A model generated the notes under the pieces. That model had not been told where the DNA came from, did no database searches, and saw nothing but the letters and a program-made list of their open reading frames with translations. DNA of 64,000 bases from Delia radicum (taxonomy: Eukaryota > Arthropoda > Insecta > Diptera > Anthomyiidae). The DNA is taken from the NCBI GenBank assembly GCA_021234595.1, contig CM037855.1:110300895-110364894 (forward strand), read 5' to 3'. A program made the translations under genes and the position numbers. Shown one piece after another: positions 23,461-35,050 of the stretch. Each line of letters starts with the position of its first letter. The first letter of the stretch is position 1.

Positions 23461-26400
23461 CTCTATTTACTGCTACTTCATCCGCAGTCTCCCGATGGAT
23501 ATATTAGTAGTTACAGTCTACTTGCGTAAATGAAATGCTCTTGAGTTTCGCAGATAGATTGCATAGAGTGAAGAAAATTAGCCGAATTTATGATTCCGTT
23601 TTGGAAAGCCTAAGCAGAGTCCATAAAACCGCCTAAATAACCTAACCATGATCAGGTAATCGGGTGCATTTTCAAACGGAAAAGTTTCTTAAACGTTCCA
23701 ACTAGCTTCGACCCAAAAATGTACCTTCTAACTGGCAACAAGATACATTTTTGTGATTGTTAAGTTGATTTTTCACAAATACTGCTAATTTACTTATATT
23801 ATTTGATTTAATCAAATTTATATTATTTGATTGAATCATATGATTCAATCAAAAAAAGCTTACCACTTAATCGTGGTAGATGAATAAGTTAACAAAAAAA
23901 GCTCTTTAAGGCTGTCATTTAGCTGTCATTTATAAATTTGGTTTTAAAGATAACGACGATTTATTGAAACCATTACATAATATACATAAATCATTAATAA
24001 AAAAAAAAATAAATTAATTAATCACCACACACTCGTACTTCTTCACATCTTCAAACATGCCATGCCAGTTTGAATAATTCAAAAGAAAATTCTTTTTGAT
24101 TGATAATCCACTGACAAAAGCTTTTCATTCAACAAGTAAGGTGTAAATTAACCAATGATAAAAATACTGATATTGAAAAGGGCTTTCAACATATTTCAAA
24201 CATTTGTTGTTTGTTATTCAAGGCAAATGTCAATAATGCACCCATTCCCTCAAAAATCACTTCATCATACGAGTCTTATAAAGGGCAGGCATATTATACG
24301 TTACTCAATTTAAAACTGATTCACTTTTTGTTGTTGTCGAAGCAACAAATAAGCATAATGATTGTGATTGACGACGATTCATGTAAAATGAATTGGTTAA
24401 AAGATGAATCAACATAAAATACTTAAACAAAAGGAAAAAATCATATAGATAATAACAGAGTTTTAAAGGAATTCGAGCTTAAATTAAATTTTGATTGACG
24501 AAATTTTCGTAATAGTTCGATAGGCAACTGGACCCATGGCTTTGCTAATTCTTCTGTTCTTTAATTTTTTTTTTCTATCTATTCTATTTTATAAACTGAT
24601 TTCCAAATTTCCAAATTTCACATTTATAATGTTAATGTTATCGAATTTGTGTGCAGATATTTTTCAAAACGATTTTTTTTTGGCAAAGTTAGTGACCGGC
24701 ATCAGATAAAAAGTTGTCAGGTAAATTCGAACTTGCATTTACATTTTTTGGATCTATACCAGTTTATGAAATATACACAAAAACCTGAGGATTTCTTAGC
24801 AAAATAATTAGTTCGAATCTGAGGGATTTCAATTAAAAAATGTATGAGAATCTTAGAATTGTTATACTGGAATCTGAGAATTTTTATTTTAAAAAGTATT
24901 ATAATTTCTTAAGTTCAGGAACATGGTTTTTTTGCAAAAATATCTATAAATTTACGAATTCGAAAAGGAATAATTTTATTAGTATCTGAAAGTTATTCTT
25001 AACCAAAACATAGTATGCTTGGCCAAATCCTTTTGGCTCTTATAGTTGCCCAGGTGAAAAGAGTAAATGTGTTCAAAAGAGATTTGTAGAGGAGGGTTTG
25101 GGCAACAAATTGTATTGGACAGTAAATCTATCTGGTTCTTCTTATCCGTCAGGAGTACAAATCGACTTTTTTCTCATGAAAAAGTTAAAAAGTCGACTAT
25201 TGCTTTTGACTTTTTTATTTAAGCTTAAAAGTAAATTTTGTTTTAATCGATAACACAATCATAGGCAAGCATGATACCAGTCAAAAAGTGGAACTACACA
25301 TGCACCTCTATACGACTGGTCCGATTTATATAAAATGTATGCAAAATTGTAGAGGAGGAGTATAGCTTTTGGAAAATAAATTCTGTAGTCACCCATTTTA
25401 CTACATGGTGGGCACCAATCTACATTTCATTAAATATGGGCCGATTAATGGGAAAAAAAACCCGGGAGTATATTCAATGAAGAATGAAGTTTGCTTAAGG
25501 TGTGTTCTTTTAAAATGTGTTAAACATTATTAAAAATTGCAGATAAAAGCAAATGAAGCCTTTTTTTATTAAAAAATACATTTTCTGGATACTTTTGAAA
25601 CCATTGAGTTTCAAAAATGTTTACTTTTAAACCGTTTGACATAATTAAGAAAATATTTCATTTAGGTTTTCAGAAATGTCATGACAATTACAAAAAAAAA
25701 TTGTAATTACAGCAAAATAAAATTATATACAACTTTTTTGGATCAAATTAGATGAGATCCCATGGGATCTCATGATATAAAGTTATATATGCCATTTTCC
25801 GGATCAGCTATAATATGATGTGATAATGAATTATATATGTTACTATGTACATGAGTGGATACAAGGGCAGGGGAATAACGAACTTTCCCATCCCTCAGCA
25901 AAATCGAAATAAAAAAGAAAGGAAAAAGAGGGCAAAAAGTAAAAAATACGGCAAAAAGTAAAAAAGAGGCAAAAAGGAGAGAAAAAGAATGAAGTAAGAA
26001 CAAATAAAAATTTTTTTATGCATAATTAGATGACATTTTAAAAGTTACCAATTTCAAACACGTGAATTTCGTTTGATCCCATTATTAGGGCATAAAAAAC
26101 GAAAAATATGCTCTTAAAACACATTTTTGTTTAAAAATCCGTATTTGAAAGCTTATTTTATAGTGCAGTTGGGCTAACTCTTATGAAATTTAGTTCAATT
26201 GCTAACCAAAATATAATTAAAGATTAATTATACCTAAATCAAAAGTCTTAAAACTGAAAATTCAAATTTGCAAAAATGGTTTGAATTTTCAAAATTAACG
26301 CTACAACCCCCAGAGAACGGAGGAAAAACATTTAATTTTCCAAAAAAAAAAAAAATGAAAAATATAATAAAACAAAACCATTTGTTGAGCTCCAAAAAGT

Positions 26401-27242
26401 ACAAAAATATGATAACAAAAATTGAGTTTTTCTTAAAAATATGTTCTTATGATCAAAATATGCAAAAAAATACACAAAATATGCAAAAATATGCTTCAAT
26501 AAATCGATGCCAGAATTCGTCAATTGTTCTGAAACCGATAAATATCTCATAAATTTTTAAATATGACGCAAAGGAAAAAACATGCTACAGCATATTTCTG
26601 GTTGCCCTGCTTACTACATTTTGAACCGCTGTTCGATTTCGACACCTGTTGGTTGGAAATGATAAAAAGTACAACTAAATAAACAGAAAAGTAATAACAA
26701 TCTTATCTTTGGTAGAAAATTGGAAATATTTACTGATTCATAAATAAATAAAGTTATTGTACATAAACTTTCCAAATCATGTTATATATTAAATCTTAAT
26801 AATCCATAGATGTTTAGAACTATGACATTTTTAATATAAATGCATTATTTTGAATAGTAACTTTCAACGTGAAAAATGTCTTAATTTATAAAAAAAAAAT
26901 AAGAATATTTCCAACTTCCTTGTTAAAAATTCAAAAATATTTTTTATGGGAAGTTTTTCCTATTTTGTCTAACTTCGGTGGGGTTAGGAGCTGTAGACTC
27001 ATACCGTATAAAGCCATAAAAAGATCAAAGTTTTGACCTCGATCCCCTTCAATTTTAACGAAATTCGGTATTTTTGATAAGTGACATATAAATATGACAT
27101 AGTCCAAATTTTATGTTAGTACGGTTGTGGACATATCGTATTTTAAAATTTAAAAAAAAAAACAAATTTAACAAAAGTAGTCGTGTTTATATATTTAACA
27201 GTTAAAGATACGTGATTCATTGATACCTTATTTTAAAGCTAT
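23461..27242. other. non-coding stretch
   Basis: No gene recognised. Contains a perfect 22-bp palindrome at 25752-25773 and a purine-rich tract near 25910-25990. Other open frames are A/T-driven without motifs. Confidence 0.55.
25752..25773. repeat. perfect 22-bp palindrome
   Basis: Centred on CCATGG, with half-site ATGAGATCCCA followed by its exact complement. No associated element found. Confidence 0.9.
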
Positions 27243-28537
27243 ACTTAAATGAAAAAGTTAGTTAAGTCAGCAAAATTTTAGTCAGGAGGGTGCTTGCAAA
27301 AAAATTGCTAATGTCAGCAACATATTTTGCTGAAAATCTGCGAGCTGATTTTTAGCAACAAAATTAGTAGATTCAGCAAAAGTTTTGCTAACACTTAGTA
27401 GATTAGAAATACAAAAGCCTTGCTAAAAATGAATAATTTTTTTGCTGAATATTAGTAGACTAAAAAAAAACTGAAAAAATTAGTAGAGAAATTATACTTT
27501 AGGTAATTTATTTGCTGAAAATCATAAAACATATTTTTGTGATTCTTTTTAAAATAATTTACAATACGTTTAAAAATATACAAATGTTCATACTCCCAAA
27601 TTGACGACAGGAAATAATATAATAATGAATAATAATAAACAATAATTATAATAATAAACAAAATTATCTTTCAACTACTATTTGACCACACTAGATTATT
27701 AATATTTATAAACATTTAGTTTACAAATACAAATTTAATCGTTATTTAATTTAAATATTTTATTGTTTTAATCCACAATTTTGTTTTATGTATGTATTAA
27801 CAGATACGAAAATCTGCCATGCACTTAGGAAATTATGTTGGTAAAGACGACAGCAATTGTAGTCAAAAACAAATGAAATTTCATTTAAAAAACGGACGAC
27901 TTACATTTCATTAAATTCAGCTAACATTGTCATTTGTTTCTTCATGCTAAAAAAATGACTAACAATTGTAGTAAAAATGAAACACATGGTAGTAAAAAAT
28001 AAACAAACATTTATTTATTTTTATTTTTTTAAATAACAAAAAACAACTGTAGAAAATTTATGTAAAATCATAAAACAGTCATTTGATGTGAGTTGTTTTT
28101 TTAAATGAACTACAAGGTTAGTTAAAAATTTTATTTGTTCTACAAATGACTTACATTTACATTAAAAATAAAGAAACTGTATTACAACCCAAACAACTAC
28201 ATATTTTTAAAGCAGAAGTTCCCTGAGTGTGGTTTGTTTTTTTTTATATGTCTTACTAGAGTTGTACTTTGTCACTACTATAACTAATTCATTCTGCTTA
28301 TATATTTTAATCTGGTTGTCGTTCACACTATTGATGTGCTAATCAGCCCAATTTTGTTTAGCAAAATAAATTAGTAAAACATTAGTAAAATATTAGTAAA
28401 AAATTAGTTCAAAACAGTTAAGTGCTGAATAAGTATAACTAAAATGTTAGCTGAAAACATAATTTTAGCAAAAAATTTTGCTTAAAAATAGTATACCTGA
28501 TGTTTTACTAACTTTTCTACTAACTTATTTTTGAGTG
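27243..28537 (-). mobile_element. TA-flanked MITE (GTTAGTA / TTTTGCTAA family), copy 2, interrupted
   Basis: Reverse-orientation copy of 59306-60493. The right end ...CTAACTTATTTTTGAGTG is followed by TA (28538-28539). The left end is decayed but retains AAAAAGTTAGTTAAGTCAGC. The arms carry many TTTTGCTGA/TTAGCAAAA words. A complete hAT-like MITE (27824-28225) sits inside it, at a point matching uninterrupted sequence near 18170 and 59650. Confidence 0.8.
27824..28225 (+). mobile_element. hAT-like MITE, full-length copy nested in TA MITE
   Basis: Starts CTTAGGAAATTATG and ends AGCAGAAGTTCCCTG, so the inward-read right end is CAGGGAACTT, in hAT style. The flanks GCCATGCA and AGTGTGGT both resemble the empty-site sequence TCCATGGT in other MITE copies, compatible with a decayed 8-bp duplication. 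402 bp, no coding content. Confidence 0.75.
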
Positions 28538-29202
28538 TACTGATAATTTATTTCTAATCGCGAAGCTTGCACCGTTAGAAAGATATACACGTTTATTTTT
28601 TTTTGTTAAATTTGCGATTTTTTCGAATATATTGAAGATAAATTTTGTTAAATTTTCAAATATTTTTCATAAATATTTTTGAAATGCGATTTTTCAAGAT
28701 CCTCTGGCACTAGCTCTTCTAAACTAGCTATCCTACACCAAAATTGGTTGAAATCGGAAAGGGTGGAGGAAATCGATTGGTTAATTTTATATATTTTCAG
28801 TCTATTGGAATACCGAAAAAAATAAAATATTTTTTGGCATTAAAGAAATTGTTATTGAAATTATTTTTTCGAAGTCCCACAAATAATAAAAATATACTAA
28901 AAAAAAACCTGTTAAATATATTATTAAAGAAATCATTGTCTGATAATCTGAAAACAATACTCAGAATCATTTATGCATTAAAATTTTTACATAAATCATA
29001 AGAAAAAGTAGATACCGTTAATATAAGATGCCCCTTTTAGAAATTTTTTTATAATGTTTTCTAAGAAACATACGCTCATGGAAATAAATCGGTAAAAATG
29101 GCAGAAAAAGCTTCTACAAATTAGTTAAAAATGACAATGCAGAAAAAACTGCTTAAATTAGCACATTTTTATGCTAAATATTAAAAAAATACTCTAAAGT
29201 TC

Positions 29203-29690
29203 TTCATTAGGATATTGTCCTAACAAATAATCTATAGAGTTTTTTGTTTTCAAATTTATTATTTGACCCTTCCAGGAATGTGTTGATAGATCTATTTCGG
29301 GAATTTTCTAGGTTCCCATCACCAGAACATGTTTGAAAGCGGTAACAATCCCATGCCAAACATCAAACATTCATATAAACTAGTTTAATCACTACATGAG
29401 AACTAATATACATATGAAATTGAAGTTAAATATTATAACCATTGATCAAAAAATAACTTGAAAACTTGTTTGATGTGCAAGATCCACCTCTGGTGGATAT
29501 TCAATACACGTTTTTGTTTTTCTCTCCTTTTTATATTTTGTTTAGTTTGTAAACAAAACAGGGGAAGTAAACTAGGCGGTACTTTGCCTTTTATACAAGT
29601 TTGTTATAATTTTTATTAAAAATAAAAATTCTGTTTTTTTCGACCTTTAATTGTGCAATGAAAATGAAAATTTTTCAAGTTCGAGGCCAT
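29203..29690 (-). mobile_element. hammerhead-bearing repeat, copy B1
   Basis: Contains the family landmarks TTAGGATATTGTCCTAA, the hammerhead region (29280-29330), CCATTGATCAAAAAATAACT and CTTTTATACAAGTTTG, ending at TTCGAGGCCATACTCTATA. The hammerhead core has CTGGTGA in place of CTGATGA, so this copy is probably inactive. It is joined head-on to an inverted partial unit. Confidence 0.75.
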
Positions 29691-29905
29691 ACTCTATAGA
29701 TCTATCAACACATTCCTGGAAGGGTCAAATAATAAATTTGAAAACAAAAAACTCTATAGATTATTTGTTAGGACAATATCCTATTGAAGAAATATAGAGT
29801 ATGGCCTCGAACTTGAATAATTTTCATTTTCATTGCACAATTAAAGGTAGAAAAAAACATAATTTTTATTTTTAATAAAAATTATAACAAACTTGTAAAA
29901 TTGTT
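29691..29905 (+). mobile_element. hammerhead-bearing repeat, inverted partial copy B2
   Basis: Starts at GATCTATCAACACATTCCTG, within helix III and just before the cleavage point of the hammerhead. It runs on through TTAGGACAATATCCTA and ATTTTCATTTTCATTGCAC to the TTTAATAAAAATTATAACAA segment. The orientation is opposite to B1, giving an inverted dimer whose junction is at the ribozyme. Confidence 0.7.
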
Positions 29906-30794
29906 AACTTTACAAAATTTTAGTTATATTCGAGTGGAATTTTAGGTTATTTAAAAAGGCAATTTTCTTTGCTAACTGATTGCTGATTTCTGAAAGCGAA
30001 GATTTAAAAAACTAAAAAAAAATTAAAAAGTTTCTCATTTTTGCATGATTTTTTTTTTGTTAATTATTGCAGATTAATTTTGAACTAAAATTTAGCTCAA
30101 ATAGGTATAATTAATAATTAATTTTTAACTTATTTTAGTTGTATTACCAAAAACTTTTACTAATTTTTTTTCATCAGTGTATGTATGTGTATAACCATTC
30201 AAATAAAATTTTAATCCTTCCTTTTGTGTTCTTAATCTTTTCTTTTTAGGAATCCTTTTGCTAAGAATTTTACCTGCTCTTTAAGGTGTGATTCATCAGA
30301 TTTATACAAAGTGGTTTAAAAAAAAATTGTGATCTCTGGTGTTGTTAAGAAACACAAACAAATGTGAATTGTCATTGAGACATTTTTAACTGAAAAAGTG
30401 TTAAATAAAAAATCTCCCACAATACGAGAGTTACCTCAATAAGTTTTAATTTTACTATGACAACAAAATAAACAATAAAATTGTAAACAAAAAGACGAAG
30501 AATAACATAAATATTCAAGAAAAAAAAAAAAATAAAAGCTTATCACTATTCTTCTCACTATTAAAAAAAAAAAACTAAACCGCGATATGTTATTTAAATT
30601 CTTCTCTTTCACACAATTACCCACCAAGTTCAAAGTCATCAAAAAATAAAAACAAATTGCTGAAAAAACAGCCACCAAACGACTAAAAAAAAGCTATATA
30701 TTTCTCTTCTCCCTCTCTGGAGAACACAAACACACATGCTAAAAGTTTTTTAATTTTGCAAACACGTTGCTTAAAACAAAAAAACAGCTTACAA
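29906..30794. other. upstream region of the wunen-like exon
   Basis: The proximal part should contain the 5' untranslated region and perhaps the promoter of the exon at 30795, but no convincing TATA box or initiator could be picked out. CT- and CA-rich words (TTCTCTTCTCCCTCTCTGG, ACACAAACACACATG) lie at 30700-30740. Confidence 0.45.
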
Positions 30795-31197
30795 ATGAGT
30801 AACGAATCGTCTACGAGTGAAACAACACCGCTACGTCGGTCAGACGAAAAGTTTAATTATTCAACGAAACAATCGTCGTCAACGTCTCCGTCATCGCCAT
30901 TGAAAAAAATTACAACGCGTAACGTGGCCCATAATAATCTAAATAATATTAATGGTAGTACAAATTCGTCAGTAACGGAACCAATAAATTTAGCTTCAAC
31001 TACGGTAGCAATTGCCAATCATAATAACAATAATATTGAAGTTCATTTAAGTCATAATCTTAATAATCACAATAGTTACAACAACGTCAACATCAATCAA
31101 AGCGGTAATAGTGGTGGTAGTGAAATATATATTAAAATGGAAGCCAATAAACGTATTTTATGTAGAGTTGGTTTAGATGTTCTAATATTATTATGTG
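30795..31197 (+). CDS. first coding exon of a wunen-like lipid phosphate phosphatase (partial)
   Basis: The only convincing host coding segment. The frame opens at ATG 30795 in a good fly context (ACAAATG); there is no upstream in-frame ATG. About 134 codons follow. The first ~110 residues are polar and low-complexity, rich in Ser, Thr and Asn (SNESSTSETTPLRRSDEKF, then Asn-rich runs). Then comes EANKRILCRVGLDVLILLC, which looks like the start of the first transmembrane helix. The exon ends after the first base of a codon at 31197, followed by GTAAGT. RILCRVGLDVLILLC followed by a G-initial codon matches my recollection of Drosophila wunen/wunen-2, type 2 phosphatidate phosphatases that dephosphorylate extracellular lipid phosphates and guide germ cells. 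The catalytic motifs lie in later exons, which I do not find in the window. Frequent Asn codons suggest a rapidly evolving cytoplasmic tail. An unrelated membrane protein is possible. Confidence 0.65.
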
Positions 31198-31203
31198 GTA
31201 AGT
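31198..31203 (+). other. splice donor of the wunen-like exon
   Basis: GTAAGT immediately after TTATGTG; phase 1. Reading on past it gives a low-complexity Lys/Leu run and a stop at 31254, consistent with intron sequence. Confidence 0.75.
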
Positions 31204-33056
31204 TGACAAAACTAAAACTTTATAAATTAATTTTGAAATTTAAAATTGTGCAATAATTTTGGTGGCAAAGAGAAAGAGGCTGACAAAATAACAGAAAAAA
31301 TAACAAAATAACAACAAATGATTGATATTTGTTCAGTTTGTATTATAATATAAACATATGATAGGGTTGCCATTTCGCATACATTTAAATTCAAAATGGT
31401 ATTAAAAAAAAATAAATTTGAAAAATACACGCACAATATTTTTTCGTAAAGACTACTGAATATTCACATTAAATTAATTGAAAAATCAGTTACTTTTCGT
31501 TTAAAACAATTGTATTTTTTAGTTTATTTTCAGCTTTTCAAAAATTAATTGACAAAATCCATAAAAACAATAGATTGCTTTCGTTTATTTCAATACTCAA
31601 TATAATAAAAAAACTTTTTATTTTAAATAGAAAATTTTATCTGAATACTTTAACTATCACCGAAAGTCCGGTTTTTTTTTTTTGTTGTTTATTTTGTTTA
31701 TTGAATAAGAGATAGAAAGTTAAAAAATATATTTCTTTGGTATTTTAACTGTATATTCTATTGAAACCACTTTACCGATTAAATTTTTAAATAACTGCTA
31801 ATTTTTTATCGAAAAGTTCTTGTGAGTGTACTGGTGAAATATTATTTATTTAGCTGTTTTCAAAATATTTTTTTTTCTTTAAATACATTGAATCCTGCTT
31901 GTTTATCTTTCCTGATGATTTTATATAAAAGTAATACTTTTTTTTGTTAATTTTTGTTAATTTTTGCCATATGTGTTTATTAGAGTGGTTTTATAAAACC
32001 GATCTTCGATTTTTATAGGTGCTCAGGTCTAAGATTGTGTCATTTAGTGTAAAACTGCTATTGTGAAAGCTTTAGCTCAATCGGACTATGCCTTCCCGAC
32101 CCCATTGAGCCCTAAAATTTAGAAAACGGAATACAAGGCAAAAAAGTCACTTTTTTTTAGTTTTTGTAAAATTTTTTAAATGTTGAAAAAGTTTTTACTC
32201 AAGAAGGTAAATTAATCAAAATGAAGATATAATTATGTTTTCAAAAAGGTATAAAAACACAAAATCGGTTAAAAACTAGCCCAGTAATAAATAATGCTCC
32301 AGACCACTAAGGTGGCAATTTTTACTTGACCGAGAAATGCGAGCACACATTTTAAAATGTTTTTAAATTAATTACTGAAACATATTTTTTTTACTTAAAA
32401 GACTCAAATTTGGGAGATGTAGAAGAAGTTTTTTTTTTGGATGGCGTTAACCTGTCCTAATGTGATGTCAAAAACGGACAACATTTTTATGGTGTTTTTC
32501 AAATCTCCAATTTCAAATTTTAAAAAAATTTCTTCAAAAAAATCGCAAAAATTGAGATTTGGACTCCAACGACTTGTTTTAAAACATGTTAGAGATCGAA
32601 AATAAAATATTTTAAAAATATCCCCTTTCACAGTTGGGTAGGGCAACAATTTAATTTTTGCAAATTTCGAGGAAATTGTGTTTTTGTTAATTTTTGCCTT
32701 ATTTGTTGTCATAAAATATTTAAAATCGAAAATTAGCTACTTTTGTACCGTTTGTTGTTTTTGTTTATCATCATGACTTAAGGTTGAAAATAAAAAATTT
32801 TGGACATCATTAACCCAAGAGAACCCACAGTTATATATTTCAATTTAGAAAAAACGTTGAAGATTTTTTTACTACTTTTGAATTTTAACAACAGCGTTAA
32901 CCCTTGCCGAGCCCCATTATGATGAAACAAGTTACTGCGAGAATTTATATATATTTGAACAAAAAGTATTTAAATTCTTTTTTTTTTACAAACCTGGCTT
33001 AGACCAGTACTTTAATCATTTAACATATATTTTGGACTAAATTAACCCTAAGCTAA
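31204..33056. other. probable intron sequence, non-coding
   Basis: No exon recognised. A block near 32025-32110 (TCTAAGATTGTGTCATTTA, then GGACTATGCCTTCCCGACC) shares the phrase ...ATTGTGTCATTTA with 33242-33262, so it belongs to a local repeat unit. Confidence 0.5.
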
Positions 33057-33521
33057 TCCATGAAAAATGGATATATGCCGATTTCTCAAAAACTAGAGCC
33101 AATATGAAACTTCCAAATGTACTTTCGCACTCAGGGGACTCCCCCCTAATAGTTCGAAAAGGATTCATCAAAGTTCATTTTTTTCGGGTCAAAAACTATC
33201 ACAGTGTAATTATATATAAATACTAAAGTGAAATTTGAAGGTCTAGGATTGTGTCATTTAAAAATGTAAAAAAAGTCAAAACATTCTGTAAAAGAAAGTT
33301 AAGATGGCAAAAAAAAAATGAATACATAGCGCAGACTTAAATAGCGCATACTTAGCGCAGACTTAGCTATATCCATGAAAAATGGATATATACCGATTTC
33401 TCAAAAACTGGAGCCAATCTGACACTTCCAAATGTACTTTCGCACTCAGAGGACTCCCCCTAATAGTTCGAAAAGGATTCATCGAAGTTAATTTTTTCGA
33501 CTATCACAGTGTTATATATAA
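33057..33521. repeat. direct duplication, two ~150-165-bp units 315 bp apart
   Basis: 33057-33220 and 33372-33521 share TCCATGAAAAATGGATATAT, CCGATTTCTCAAAAACT, CAAATGTACTTTCGCACTCA and AGTTCGAAAAGGATTCATC. The second unit lacks a few bases (GGGTCAAAAA). Each unit starts with the small palindrome TCCATGAAAAATGGA. Confidence 0.9.
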
Positions 33522-34751
33522 ACGTGATAGAATATGTTTGGCTTTATTGTAGTCTGTCAAAATAGGAGAAAAAGTTAGAGGCAATTTAAACGATGAAATT
33601 AATTGAAGGCAATTTTTTAATTCTCTTTTAAAGTTGCTTCTAAAAATCATTAACATTTACACGAGTAGTTTTTGCATGCAATTGTTTTGACGTTTATTTT
33701 GCCAATCTTCTTTAATTGTTCATTCGTTGAAATTTAATTTATTCGTAATAATTTAAAATAATATAATTTAATAATATATATAATATAAAATAATATAATT
33801 TAAAATAATATATAAATAGTTCTTTAATCCACATTATTTATTTTTTATTTTACGAAATATTTTCGATACACAACACTTGAGAAGCCGAATACGAATAAAG
33901 CAAATTAACAAGAATACGAAAGATAGCAAAAAGAAATGTCAAAAAACGAAAACCGTTCAATTTTTGCTACCCCACTTGCTTCTCTACCCCGTTTGCCTAC
34001 AAACAATAATTGCACGCAACGTTGCATGCAAAAATTGCGTCGTTTAAATGGCCTCTTACTAGTATGACGTTGCAGGAAAAAGCAGTAAAATTAGCATAAT
34101 CTTTTTGCTAAATATTAGTAAAATAAAAACAGCAAAAAAACGGTAAAATCTACTAAATGTTGTTTAAATTTTTAGTTGCTTGAATGAAAAATAAGCGTCA
34201 TCTATTCGTGAAAATGTTTATCATAAATAAGAAGACAACTGAAATACAGCTCTGTATTTATAAGATAAATTAAATACAGATCTGTATCTGTCTTTTATTT
34301 GTCTTTATTATTTCCTTTGTTCCTTTTGTATGTACATCGGAATGGTCATGTCAAAGACTGAAGAGTAATCTATGAAAATGAATAAATAAATAAATAAATA
34401 AATAATGAATTAAATAATTCTTAAAAGAAAAATATTTTTTAAATTTTTTTATTAATTTTTTTTAACATTATAAATTATTTTTTGTAAATACAAAAACCAC
34501 TTATTATAGTCCTTCAATTTAGAAAAAAAAATCTTTCGCTGTTTACTTTTTTTAAAAGCTTTTGAATATTCTTTATAGTTTTATGTATTATTAGACGATT
34601 AAAATAACTGACACGGAGCTTTATAAAATATTATGTAATTTAATATGACCCCATAATTAATTATATATAATTTTATCCGAAAAATTACTGGATTGAATTA
34701 CATCAAATTACATCTAATTGTATCATATAAGATTAATTATATTAGAAGTGA
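33522..34751. other. non-coding stretch with microsatellite
   Basis: No gene. (AATA)n at about 34378-34405 follows GAAGAGTAATCTATGAAAATG, which has the look of a non-LTR or SINE 3' tail, but no upstream body is recognised. AGCAAAA/TTAGTAAA words at 34085-34170 echo the TA MITE family. Confidence 0.45.
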
Positions 34752-35010
34752 TTTTTTTTTTTTTTTTTTTATTTATTTCAAATTTAAGAACCAAGCCTAT
34801 AAGGCCAAATATGGTTCAAATACTACTCCATTTTCAAAAATTACAAATCAAAAGAAAAAAAAAGTATATTTATAAAAAAAAACAATTTCTTAAAACTAAA
34901 AAGTTATATAAATAACCTAAATACTAAAAACTAAAGGCCCTAACTAGCTTATACCAGAAATTTTATATATACAAAATTATAGTCGGTGATGGAAACCCTT
35001 GTAAAAGAAC

Positions 35011-35038
35011 GGGGGGGGGGGGGGGGGTGGGGGGGGGG
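35011..35038 (-). repeat. G-tract (G17 T G10) in LINE 3' untranslated region
   Basis: Seventeen G, one T, ten G on the plus strand; it is a C-tract in the LINE transcript. It could form a quadruplex on the plus strand. The exact length may be affected by sequencing. Confidence 0.9.
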
Positions 35039-35050
35039 TAAATCAATCAA

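Noticed and set aside
28744..29001. 85-codon plus-strand frame after the nested MITEs
   Set aside because: Lys/Leu/Asn composition reflects A/T-rich DNA; no motif, no splice context.
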